Source: Anaerolineae bacterium (lineage in GTDB: Bacteria; Pseudomonadota; Alphaproteobacteria; DSM-16000; Inquilinaceae). Taken from it: DNA of 64,000 nt. The DNA is taken from assembly GCA_028285185.1 (NCBI GenBank), contig JANQQD010000275.1:1-64000 (forward strand). The letters are read 5' to 3'. The translations under genes and the position numbers were made by a program. Below the pieces are notes generated by a model. That model had not been told where the DNA came from. It did not search any database and saw nothing but the letters and a program-made list of their open reading frames with translations. Of this stretch, positions 25,521 to 33,232 are shown in pieces; within the stretch, counting starts at the first letter, position 1; every line of letters starts with the position of its first letter.

Positions 25521-25955
25521 TCAGGTGCCGATCGCCGGCAGACGGCGGCGCGTGTCGACCCAGACCCCTTGGGCGTCGACGTCGTCCACTGTGCCGGCAA
25601 GTGAGCGGGTGTTGGTTCCGTTGGTCTTGGCGACGGTCTGGTCATCCACGATCCAGGCCGGCGACCCGATCTCGGTCCCGGTGATCTCGTCGGCGGCGGC
25701 GCTGTTGACGAAGCGGAAGACGCCGCGCTTGATGCGGATCGTCAGATCGCCGTCAGCGCCGAGACTATTGTCGACGCGCTCCTCGGCACGGCCGAGAACG
25801 ACCAGGCCGGTGGCAGTGGACCCCGGCACGGCGAAGCCGGTGGCGCTTTGGCACACCAGCGCGCCCGCCCAAATCAGGGTGCTGGCGGCGACGGGGCGGT
25901 CGATCATCCCACCCTCGCGCGCGGGCGTGTTGCGGTCGGCGGTGAGCGCGGTCAT
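25521..25955 (-). CDS. capsid decoration-type protein (DUF2190-like position)
   Basis: 144 residues, beta-rich (MTALTADRNTPAREGG...GALVCQSATGFAVPG). The start and the GxxxxxG-type strands are like the small head decoration proteins that lie between protease and gpT in Mu-like phages. It overlaps the protease stop by ATGA. Confidence 0.75.
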   Translation of the reverse strand: MTALTADRNTPAREGGMIDRPVAASTLIWAGALVCQSATGFAVPGSTATGLVVLGRAEERVDNSLGADGDLTIRIKRGVFRFVNSAAADEITGTEIGSPAWIVDDQTVAKTNGTNTRSLAGTVDDVDAQGVWVDTRRRLPAIGT

Positions 25956-27070
25956 GCCCGTGCCTCCTCAGCGGCGGCCTTGCGCGTGGCGAGGTACTTC
26001 TCCTCGTCCAGGCCCATCTGGCCGCACACGGCCTTCTCCTCGGGCGTCAGCGGTCCGTCACCCGAAGACGGCTTGCCGCCCGGCCCTGTTGTTCCCGGCG
26101 GCACGATCACCGGCGCGTTGGCGAGGTAGTCTTCCAGCGCGGCGGGATCTTTGGCGTGCAAGCTGATGGCCCAGTCCCGTTGAGCCGGTACCAGCCGGCC
26201 CTCCTCGATCGCCTTGTCGGCGATCGCGTGGGCCGCGGTTTCGGCCGTCTTGGTTTCCAGCTTGCCGAGCCGGGACTGGAGATCGGTGACGACCGCGATC
26301 GGCACATACTTCGCCGGGTCGGGTTCGCCGGTGCTGCGGGCCTGGATTGCCTTGGTCACCGCCGCGCCGTCGGCTTCCGGGCCGAGCGAGAGCGCGCCGC
26401 GGGCGGCCTTGGCGGTGCCGACTGCGGACTGGGCCGCCTGGGTGATCGCCGACAGCTTGGCGTCGGCGGGCACGCCCAGCTCGGTCCGCAGGGTGCCGAT
26501 CAGATCCGTCTGGCTCTGCGCTGCGGTGACGACCGCCGCTTCGTCGGCGGTGTCCGGCAGGCCGAGGATGGCGGCCAACCGCTTGATGAGGTCCATCGCG
26601 GACGTCTCCTGACTGTTGAGCGACTTGAGGGGCAGGTTGGGCAGGTTGGTGACGGCAGCGCTGACCAGCTGCACGACGCGGCCGTCTTTCGTGTGCATCA
26701 TGACGGGGCTGAGATAGCGCCACTCCCGGTCGCGAATGGCGTCCGCCGCACGGGGCGTCCACTCCACCCGCCCCCAGATCGCGCCGTCGCGGGCTTCCAG
26801 CTCGCGCACCCAGCCGGCCGCCGGCGCCGGCCGGCCGCCGTCGAGGATGAACTCCGACGCGTGGTCATAGTCGATCACCAGGTCGATCCCGCGGCCCAGG
26901 GTCGCCGCGATCACCGCGGCCGGGTCGTCCAGCCGGTACGGCCCGCGCCCGTCCCGCCCGCCGAACCGGCCGGCCGGAACCAGGTGCACCCAGTCCGGTA
27001 CCGCGCCGGGAGGGATCTCCACGGCGTGCGCAGCCCGGTCAGTCGAGGGGGATGTGACGGCACCAACCAT
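25952..27070 (-). CDS. Mu-like prophage I protein: head maturation protease/scaffold
   Basis: 372 residues from the ATG at 27070 (the frame is open to 27145, but the upstream part contains the repeated regulatory element). The N-terminal protease part shows DLVIDYDHASEF and APAAGWVRELEARDGAIWGRVEWTPRAADAIRDREWRYLSPVM, characteristic of Mu I (PF10123). The C-terminal half is a helical scaffold-like segment, Ala/Lys-rich, ending with LTPEEKAVCGQMGLDEEKYLATRK. It processes and scaffolds the prohead. Confidence 0.88.
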   Translation of the reverse strand: MVGAVTSPSTDRAAHAVEIPPGAVPDWVHLVPAGRFGGRDGRGPYRLDDPAAVIAATLGRGIDLVIDYDHASEFILDGGRPAPAAGWVRELEARDGAIWGRVEWTPRAADAIRDREWRYLSPVMMHTKDGRVVQLVSAAVTNLPNLPLKSLNSQETSAMDLIKRLAAILGLPDTADEAAVVTAAQSQTDLIGTLRTELGVPADAKLSAITQAAQSAVGTAKAARGALSLGPEADGAAVTKAIQARSTGEPDPAKYVPIAVVTDLQSRLGKLETKTAETAAHAIADKAIEEGRLVPAQRDWAISLHAKDPAALEDYLANAPVIVPPGTTGPGGKPSSGDGPLTPEEKAVCGQMGLDEEKYLATRKAAAEEARA

Positions 27071-27103
27071 GCCGGCAAAGATGGCAGCGCCGAACCGGCC
27101 GGA

Positions 27104-27125
27104 TAACGCTGACAATTGGCATGGT
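27104..27125 (-). promoter_or_regulatory. candidate late-promoter/activator element, copy upstream of protease gene
   Basis: A 22-bp sequence, reading ACCATGCCAATTGTCAGC and on to GTTA on the minus strand, is repeated exactly at 38854-38875. This copy lies 34-55 bp upstream of the protease start, and the other lies about 70 bp upstream of the endolysin start. In Mu the late promoters Plys and PI sit at these two places and need the activator C. TTGTCA inside it could also be a -35 box, but no good -10 follows. Confidence 0.6.
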
Positions 27126-27247
27126 GTGGACAGCAAATCGACCATGCCGGCTGCTCCGGTTTCGTGGATTTGCAGCGCGGCTGGAAAACGTCGAAGTTAA
27201 ATGGGTATTAAACGGGCCTGTGTGGCCGTTCTGGATCGCGGGGTACC

Positions 27248-27679
27248 TTGGCAGCCTGGAAACCGAAGCGCGCACGTGTGGCGATCCTGTGCGCCGCCGT
27301 CGCTTTGGCACTTAGCGCCGCTCTCTGGAGCGCTTTCGACGATGACCGGCTGGTCGGTACCGTCGCCCGCGTCGTCGATGGCGACACGTTCCAGTTTGCG
27401 GTGCGCGGCGGTGACGTCGTCAACGTGCGACTCTGGGGCATCGACGCAGCCGAACGGGACGAACCCGGCGGCTCGGAGGCCACCGACTATCTGCGCCGCC
27501 TGACGACGGGCCGCACCTTGGCCTGTGAGCGTCCCCCTACCGGCCAGAACCTTGACCACTGGGGCCGCGCCGTTCGCCTCTGTCGCATCGACGGCCGCGA
27601 CGTCGCCGAGATCCTGCTCGCCGCCGGCCACGCCGAAGACGTCCCGGACTACAGCGGTGGGTGGTATGCGGCTCGATAG
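27248..27679 (+). CDS. thermonuclease (SNase-like) family protein with N-terminal membrane/signal segment, cargo
   Basis: 143 residues from TTG 27248 (GTG 27278 is the alternative). After a hydrophobic leader (VAILCAAVALALSAALW) comes an SNase-like domain: LVGTVARVVDGDTF, VRLWGIDAAERDEP with the catalytic Arg, and DHWGRAVRLCRIDGRDVAEILLAAG with the second Arg. It probably acts outside the cytoplasm. It is the only plus-strand gene inside the late region, convergent with the TPR gene, which marks it as separately acquired cargo. The role could be nucleic acid degradation in the periplasm. Confidence 0.78.
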   Translation: MAAWKPKRARVAILCAAVALALSAALWSAFDDDRLVGTVARVVDGDTFQFAVRGGDVVNVRLWGIDAAERDEPGGSEATDYLRRLTTGRTLACERPPTGQNLDHWGRAVRLCRIDGRDVAEILLAAGHAEDVPDYSGGWYAAR

Positions 27680-27879
27680 CAGATCGGCCGGAACCTGCAA
27701 TGCGCTGGCGGCGGCTCCCGGCACACTGCGGCCGATCAGATCGTTCGATTCATGCTGGGTCCGCCTCCGGAAGCCGCCGCTCCCAGACACCAGCGCTGAT
27801 CGACCGGAGTTTTGGGGTGGACCGGTCCCCCTCTACCTCTCAGAACTGGCGGCAGTGTGCCAGTAGTGGACACTACGAG

Positions 27880-30800
27880 TTAGGCATCGTCCTTCGCGCG
27901 TCTCTGGAACACATCGAGCGCCCACCTGTCAGCCGGCGACAATCGGTCTTCTGCGACAAGCCTTTCACATACCGCAAGTCCCTTTGCCCACCAACCCTGA
28001 TCCGGAGCTAGCTCACCAAGTCGTGCGTAGCTATCCATCAGGCTGCGCTGCCAGTCGGCATTGCTCGGATCGGCGTCCGCCAGGCGCTCGGCAATGGCCA
28101 TCGACGCTCGGTAGCTCGCCAGCGCTTCCGGTAGATTGCCCTGAGCCTTCAGCACGTCGCCGATGTTTCCATGCGAGAGCGACAGGTCGCGCTGCCAGTC
28201 GGCATTACTCGGATCGGCGTCTGCCAGGCGCTCTCTGATGGCCATCGACGCCCGGTAGCTCGCCAGCGCTTCCGGCAGATTGCCCTGAGCCTCCAGTACC
28301 TCGCCGATGTTTTCATGCGAGTGCGACAGGTCGCGCTGCCAGTCGGCGTTACTCGGATCGGCGTCTGTCAGGCGCTCTCTGATGGCCATCGACGCCCGGT
28401 AGCTCGCCAGTGCCTCCGTCAGATTGTCCTGGGCCTTCAGCACGTCGCCGATGTGATCATGCGAGACCGACAGGTCACTCTGCCAGGAGAGATTGCTCGG
28501 ATCGACGTCCGCGAGGCGCTGACTGATAGCCATCGACGCCCGGTAGTTCGCCAGTGCCTCCGAAAGATTGTCCTGGGCCTCCAGCACGGCGCCGACGTTA
28601 TTATGCGAGAACGACAGGTCACTTTGCCAGCGGGCATTACTCGGATCGGCGTCCGCCAAGCGCTCGGCAATAGTCATCGACGCCCTGTAGCTCACCAGCG
28701 CATCCGTCAGATTGCCCTGGGCCTCCTCCACACGGCCGATGTCGTCCTTAAACACCGACAGGTCGCGCTGCCAGAGGGCATTACTCGGATCGGCGTCCGC
28801 CAAGCGCTCGGCAATAGTCATCGACGCCCTGTAGCTCGCCAGCGCTTCCGGCAGATTGCCCTGAGCCTCCAGCACGACGCCGATGCTTCCATGCGAGTGC
28901 GACAGGTCGCTCTGCCAGCGGGCGTTGCTCGGATCGGCGTCTGCCAGGCGCTCTCTGATGGCCATCGCCGCCCGGTAGCTCGCCAGCGCCTCCGTCAGAT
29001 TGCCCTGGGCCATCAGCACGTCGCCGATGTTCTGATGCGAAAACGTCAGGTTGCGCTGCCAGCGGTGATCGCTCGGATCTGCCTCTGCCAGGCGCTCGGC
29101 AATCTTCATCGACGCCCGATAGCTCACCAACGCCTCTGACAGATTGCCCTGGGCCTCCAGTACCTGGCCGATGTTGTCTTGCGAGAGCGACAGGTCGTGC
29201 TGCCAGCGGGCATTGCTCGGATCGGAGTCTGCCAAGCGCTCTCTGATGGCCATCGACGCCCGGTAGCTCGCCAGCGCCTCCGTCAGATTGCCCTGGTCCC
29301 TCAGCACGGCGCCGATGTTGTCTTGCGAGAACGACAGGTCGTGCTGCCAGCGGGCATTGCTCGGATCGGAGTCTGCCAAGCGCTCTCTGATGGCCATCGA
29401 AGCCCGGTAGCTCGCCAACGCTTCCGTCAGATTGCCTTGGGCCTCCAGCACGTCGCCGATTCTGTCTTGCGAGAGCGATAGGCCGCGCTGCCGATCGGCA
29501 TTACTTGAATCGGCGTCTACTAGACGCTGTGCAATCTCAAGCGCTTTACGAAAACCAAGCATAGCTTCTGCCAGATTGCCGACGGCCCACCGGATGTCTC
29601 CTTGGAGAAGTAATGCCTCTAGAAGCGTCCTTTCATTCTCAGGATTGTTGGGCTCTGACTCAATACGGCGACGCGCAGTCAATACCGCCCGTTGGATCAT
29701 TCTATCCGCGAGTGCCAGTCGACCTGCTCTCTGCGCTCTCTTTCCCAACTGCACCAAAAGGTCTATCAACACAAACGACCTACGACCAAAGCGCTCCTCG
29801 GCCTCCTTGACCGCAGCCTCCCGTGCTGAGTCGTCCTGCACCAACGCGTCGATTTCAGCGTCCGTTGCGTGATTGGGATCGAATGCCGGACGATAGCCCG
29901 GCTCTATGATCCGGCCGGCATTAACAAAGCCATCCGCGAGAATCTCCGCAAGCAGGTCATAGGCCAACCCGGGCCGATCCGGATCAGAAAGGCTGTGGGT
30001 CAGCACCGGAAGCGGTTCGCCAAAGCTGAACCGCGCTACGTGCGGAACACGTAACCGCTCTAGCATCCGCCGAACGGGAATATCACTCGGCAGCCACGTA
30101 TCGACCAGTGTGGCGACCGCGGTCTCTATTCGCCCGAGCCAGGCATCGGCAAGGTCCACTTCCTGGTCCCCTTCCCAACGTGCCAGGAGCGGGATCACAG
30201 TCAAAGGCGCACGCTCGAAAGCGAATGCGGTACGCGCTCGCTGCGCGCCATCGATGAAAGGCAGCCCGTCGTCGAGAGACTGGGTGTTGGCAGCAAAAAC
30301 GAACACCAACGTATCGGGCATCTGCACTGTGCAGACGCCACCGCTATCTGTCAGCCCTGTGCGGCTGTCGATCAGGACGATGTCATACGCCTCTTTCCAC
30401 TGACCGCGTAAGTCTTCTAGCCATTGCCCCCCCTTGAACTCCGAAAAAAACGACTCCCAGGAAAAGGATTGCAGGCGGCTCGCATATTGAGTCGTATCCA
30501 CACCCGATCCCAAGAGATCAAGTGGCTGCGGCGGCGGTGGCGCGGGTGCTGCGGGCTTCGATCTCGGCAGTTCAGGTACCACGATCGAGAAGCATCGGCG
30601 CTGCCATGCCTGGAGTACTGGACCATTCGGCATGCTCGCCGCTGCGGTGGCCAGCAGATCAAGAAGGCCGGTCCGATCAGGTGGCATCGACACCGAGAGC
30701 TGAGCCGCTGTCGCCGGGTCGGTAGCCAAGAAGTACCGTTCGAGTCCAGGTGCCTCCAAATCCCAATCGACAAGGAGGACCCGCTTGCCGCGCCTTGCCA

Positions 30801-30882
30801 ATTGCACTCCGACGTTCGCCAGCGCCATTGAGCGCCCAACGCCACCTTTCCAAGAGTAGAAAGTGAAGATACGGCCGCTCAT
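27880..30882 (-). CDS. KGGVGR-type P-loop ATPase fused to TPR repeats (TIR partner), cargo
   Basis: 1000 residues. The N-terminus is a ParA/MinD-like ATPase with the variant P-loop YSWKGGVGRSMALANVG (residues 9-25; KGGVGR instead of KGGxGKT), VLLVDWDLEAPGLERYF and DIVLIDSRTGLTDSGG as the Walker B-type region. Residues 452-931 are ten near-identical 48-residue TPR-type repeats (consensus ERLADADPSNA.WQ.DLS.SH.NIG.VLEAQGNL.EALASYRASM), plus a partial eleventh. KGGVGR ATPases with TIR and TPR parts occur in predicted conflict/immunity systems (for example FxsT-type proteins). Its ATG overlaps the TIR gene stop (ATGA). A perfect palindrome GTAGTGGACACTAC (27863-27876) follows the stop. Confidence 0.85.
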   Translation of the reverse strand: MSGRIFTFYSWKGGVGRSMALANVGVQLARRGKRVLLVDWDLEAPGLERYFLATDPATAAQLSVSMPPDRTGLLDLLATAAASMPNGPVLQAWQRRCFSIVVPELPRSKPAAPAPPPPQPLDLLGSGVDTTQYASRLQSFSWESFFSEFKGGQWLEDLRGQWKEAYDIVLIDSRTGLTDSGGVCTVQMPDTLVFVFAANTQSLDDGLPFIDGAQRARTAFAFERAPLTVIPLLARWEGDQEVDLADAWLGRIETAVATLVDTWLPSDIPVRRMLERLRVPHVARFSFGEPLPVLTHSLSDPDRPGLAYDLLAEILADGFVNAGRIIEPGYRPAFDPNHATDAEIDALVQDDSAREAAVKEAEERFGRRSFVLIDLLVQLGKRAQRAGRLALADRMIQRAVLTARRRIESEPNNPENERTLLEALLLQGDIRWAVGNLAEAMLGFRKALEIAQRLVDADSSNADRQRGLSLSQDRIGDVLEAQGNLTEALASYRASMAIRERLADSDPSNARWQHDLSFSQDNIGAVLRDQGNLTEALASYRASMAIRERLADSDPSNARWQHDLSLSQDNIGQVLEAQGNLSEALVSYRASMKIAERLAEADPSDHRWQRNLTFSHQNIGDVLMAQGNLTEALASYRAAMAIRERLADADPSNARWQSDLSHSHGSIGVVLEAQGNLPEALASYRASMTIAERLADADPSNALWQRDLSVFKDDIGRVEEAQGNLTDALVSYRASMTIAERLADADPSNARWQSDLSFSHNNVGAVLEAQDNLSEALANYRASMAISQRLADVDPSNLSWQSDLSVSHDHIGDVLKAQDNLTEALASYRASMAIRERLTDADPSNADWQRDLSHSHENIGEVLEAQGNLPEALASYRASMAIRERLADADPSNADWQRDLSLSHGNIGDVLKAQGNLPEALASYRASMAIAERLADADPSNADWQRSLMDSYARLGELAPDQGWWAKGLAVCERLVAEDRLSPADRWALDVFQRRAKDDA
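28006..29529 (-). repeat. tandem 144-bp coding repeats (TPR units)
   Basis: Ten full units and a partial one of 144 bp code for the 48-residue TPR-type motifs of the ATPase-TPR protein. Some neighbouring units are nearly identical at DNA level, for example the blocks around 29190-29330 and 29335-29470. That suggests recent duplication and makes copy-number change by recombination likely. Confidence 0.9.
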
Positions 30883-31514
30883 GGCGTTACCCGTGGAAGA
30901 GCGATGAAACGGGGCAGCGGCTTAGGAGTGAATGTCGCAACGTCCACAGAGGGGCCACCACAATGCGCGAGGTAGACCTTGTTGAGCCGGAGCACGCACT
31001 CTTGCACCCAGGAAGCGTCGAAGAGCGGGGCCGTGCCAATTGCGTTAGCCACATGTGGAGCCAGGCTCTTGACCGCGTCAGAGAATGCTTCGTAGCGAGG
31101 CGTTCGGCGCTGAAGGTCTGTGTTACGATAGGACGATATGTCAAACGACTGGATACGGGCAATCTCGGCTGGGATCAATTGACCGTCATGCCCAATAACC
31201 GGAACGATTAGGTTCGTCTCTGGGAAGCGAAGTAGTCGACCATGCATAAGGTCAAGTTCATGTAGGCACCAGTGGCTACCGAAGTAGTCGCCCGAAAATA
31301 TGGCGATCAGCACACGAGCCCGAGCGAGGCTATCCCCAAGGCGGTCCGGCCAGTCTGCGCCTGGCTCGATCCTATCGTCCGCGAAGATAGTGGGTGATCT
31401 ACCGAGGTCCTGGGTCAGGTAGGCCTCAAGCAGATTGCAGAAGTGCTCTCGCGTCCAAGGTGTCCATTCTCGGTGGCGCCGATAACTTATGAACACGTCG
31501 TAGAGGTAGTCCAT
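30879..31514 (-). CDS. TIR domain protein, partner of KGGVGR ATPase-TPR, cargo
   Basis: 211 residues from the ATG at 31514, chosen because GGGAAGGG lies upstream and because MDYLYDVFISYRR is the canonical TIR first strand. Further TIR features are PTIFADDRIEPGADWPDRLGDSLARARVLIAIFSGDYFGSHWCLHEL (box-2-like WC.xEL with the candidate catalytic Glu) and NLIVPVIGHD. A C-terminal ~80-residue region is unassigned. Likely roles are NAD+ cleavage or signalling on infection, by family analogy only. It overlaps the ATPase-TPR gene by ATGA, so the two form one unit inserted between the MuF and protease genes. Confidence 0.83.
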   Translation of the reverse strand: MDYLYDVFISYRRHREWTPWTREHFCNLLEAYLTQDLGRSPTIFADDRIEPGADWPDRLGDSLARARVLIAIFSGDYFGSHWCLHELDLMHGRLLRFPETNLIVPVIGHDGQLIPAEIARIQSFDISSYRNTDLQRRTPRYEAFSDAVKSLAPHVANAIGTAPLFDASWVQECVLRLNKVYLAHCGGPSVDVATFTPKPLPRFIALPRVTP

Positions 31515-32011
31515 CCACTGCCCTTCCCCAACCCTCATCTGCATTAGAGATGCTCGCGATCGCAAGGTCAAAGTGTCGTTGATCAGCCTGCATAGCCGAC
31601 CTGGGTCGCAGGCCGCCGAAGGATGACGGTTGCCTGCCGACCGAATCGCTGACGATGCTTGTCGAATGCCGGCACGGCCGCACTGGGCCGCGGGCTGCCC
31701 TTCCTCCGACGTCACGCAGACAGGCAGCTCCGGATCATGACCGGCAGGTCACCGGCTAACCGCAGCTGAGTGGACTGCAGTCAATGCGTGCAGGCGATGC
31801 CCAGCCGGCAGCACTAGGCCGGCGATTGTCGTTTCCATACGGGATGGCCTTCGATCACCGGCCACATCACCACGACGCTGCTCCATTCTTTGGCTGGGTG
31901 CCGTAGAAAGCCCTATGGTGGAAAAGTAGGCGGCGGCCGGGCCGGACACCCGAGGGCCGCGCGGCCAGCGGGTCAGGGTGTGCCGGCAGTCCTGATTACG
32001 ATCCGCTCCCG
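31515..32011. other. 497-bp gap between TIR cargo gene and MuF gene
   Basis: No gene can be supported here. Minus-strand open frames that extend the TIR gene to 31715 or lie at 31749-32096 have no recognisable product. The stretch probably holds the promoter of the TIR/ATPase-TPR unit and the end of the upstream head operon. I see no strong terminator hairpin with a T tract. Confidence 0.5.
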
Positions 32012-33232
32012 TCATCGCGGCCACAGCCGATAGCCGGTGCGGATCGTCGCCAGTGCGCCGCGCGGTGTCGTCGGGTAGAAGGTGACGCCCGACCATTCGC
32101 GGCCGTCAGCATCAGCGACCAGCACCAGGCCACGATCGCGGGTCAGCTGCACCGCGCGCACGTAGCGCCGCCGCAACGCCACCCGGCCCGACACCGCAGA
32201 CCGGGCGAAGCCAATCCAGATCTCGGCCGGCGCCTCGACCACTTCGCGCAGCAGCGGCCAGAACGCCTCGCGGCCGTCCCAGCGCGTCGTGTCCGCCAAG
32301 ATGTGATCGGCGATGGCCTGGCCCAGATGCACGCGGGCGCCGACGGGATCGGTCAGCACTACGTCGTCGCCGCCGATCGCCGCGCGTAGCGCACTGCGCA
32401 ACGCCGCTTCGTCGCCCACCGGCACACGGCGCCCTGGCTGGGCCCGCGGGCGCTCGATCGGCAGCGCACTAAGGTCATAGGCCGGCGCACCCGGCGCCGT
32501 CAGGCCGTCCCACGGCCCGTGTCGCTCCAGCGCCAGCGCCTGGGCGCCGCGGCCGAAACCCGCCTCGCCGACGTTGTAGCCGAAGCCAGCATCGATCCCC
32601 TTCGGCACCTGGATCACCCGGTCGCCGTCGGGTGTGGTGATCGTCCATGGCTCCAGGCCGATCGGCGGCGTTTCGGACGGCGTCAGGCCCATCCGCTCCA
32701 GATCGCGGTCGGAGAGTTGTTGGACCGAGCAGCGGCAATACCAGCCGTTAGGCGGATAGTGGGTATGCCAAAAGGCATGATCGACGGGCAGCACGGTGCC
32801 GTGCCAGGCCAGGTGCTCCGGCCGCGTACGTGCGTCCCGCACGGCCACGTAGCGCAGCCAGGGCCGCCGCGCCTTAACCGCCTGGATGCGCTGCCACCGC
32901 CCGGCCTGGTAAGCGGTGCGCAGATTGGTGTCCAGAATGACGCGGGAGCGCCAGTTGCGCCCGCCGCGGTAGCTCCAGCCGTGCCGCTGGACGATGTCGT
33001 CGAAATCGGCCCGGAATTGGCCCAGCGTCGTCCCGTCGTCGATCGCCCGCTGCACGGCGCCATGGAAATCGGCCAGCAACGCCTCGCTCTGTGCGCCGGC
33101 GATGACGAAGGCGCGCGCGTGCTGGCCTTCCCAGATATCGGTCCAGGCGCGCGTCGGCAGCCGCAGCTTGTCGCGCAGGAACTCCGCAGCGTCGCGCGGC
33201 GCCAGCGACAGCGGGTCGACGTCAGGGGGCAT
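32012..33232 (-). CDS. MuF-type minor head protein with C-terminal PBECR2-like nuclease domain
   Basis: 406 residues. The central region is the phage Mu F-like domain (PF04233): AFVIAGAQSEALLADFHGAVQRAI, VILDTNLRTAYQAGRWQ, YVAVRDARTRPEHLAWHGTVLP and HTHYPPNGWYCRCSVQQLS. The last ~110 residues match the PBECR2 pattern of MuF-associated predicted RNase-like toxins (PAEIWIGFA, GRVALRRRYVRAV, RGLVLVADADG, VTFYPTTP). MuF proteins are packaged at the portal and may deliver the C-terminal domain into the host. It overlaps the portal gene by 11 bp. Confidence 0.85.
   Translation of the reverse strand: MPPDVDPLSLAPRDAAEFLRDKLRLPTRAWTDIWEGQHARAFVIAGAQSEALLADFHGAVQRAIDDGTTLGQFRADFDDIVQRHGWSYRGGRNWRSRVILDTNLRTAYQAGRWQRIQAVKARRPWLRYVAVRDARTRPEHLAWHGTVLPVDHAFWHTHYPPNGWYCRCSVQQLSDRDLERMGLTPSETPPIGLEPWTITTPDGDRVIQVPKGIDAGFGYNVGEAGFGRGAQALALERHGPWDGLTAPGAPAYDLSALPIERPRAQPGRRVPVGDEAALRSALRAAIGGDDVVLTDPVGARVHLGQAIADHILADTTRWDGREAFWPLLREVVEAPAEIWIGFARSAVSGRVALRRRYVRAVQLTRDRGLVLVADADGREWSGVTFYPTTPRGALATIRTGYRLWPR

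Noticed and set aside
27863-27876. Palindrome GTAGTGGACACTAC after the TPR gene considered as a terminator
   Set aside because: Short stem with a 2-nt loop and no T tract; it may be a protein-binding site or chance.
28006-29529. Regular repeats considered as a CRISPR array
   Set aside because: The 144-bp units are coding throughout in one frame, make TPR-type motifs, and have no unique spacers.
31749-32096. 115-codon minus-strand open frame between TIR and MuF genes
   Set aside because: It overlaps the MuF 3' end in another frame, lacks a ribosome site and has no recognisable product.
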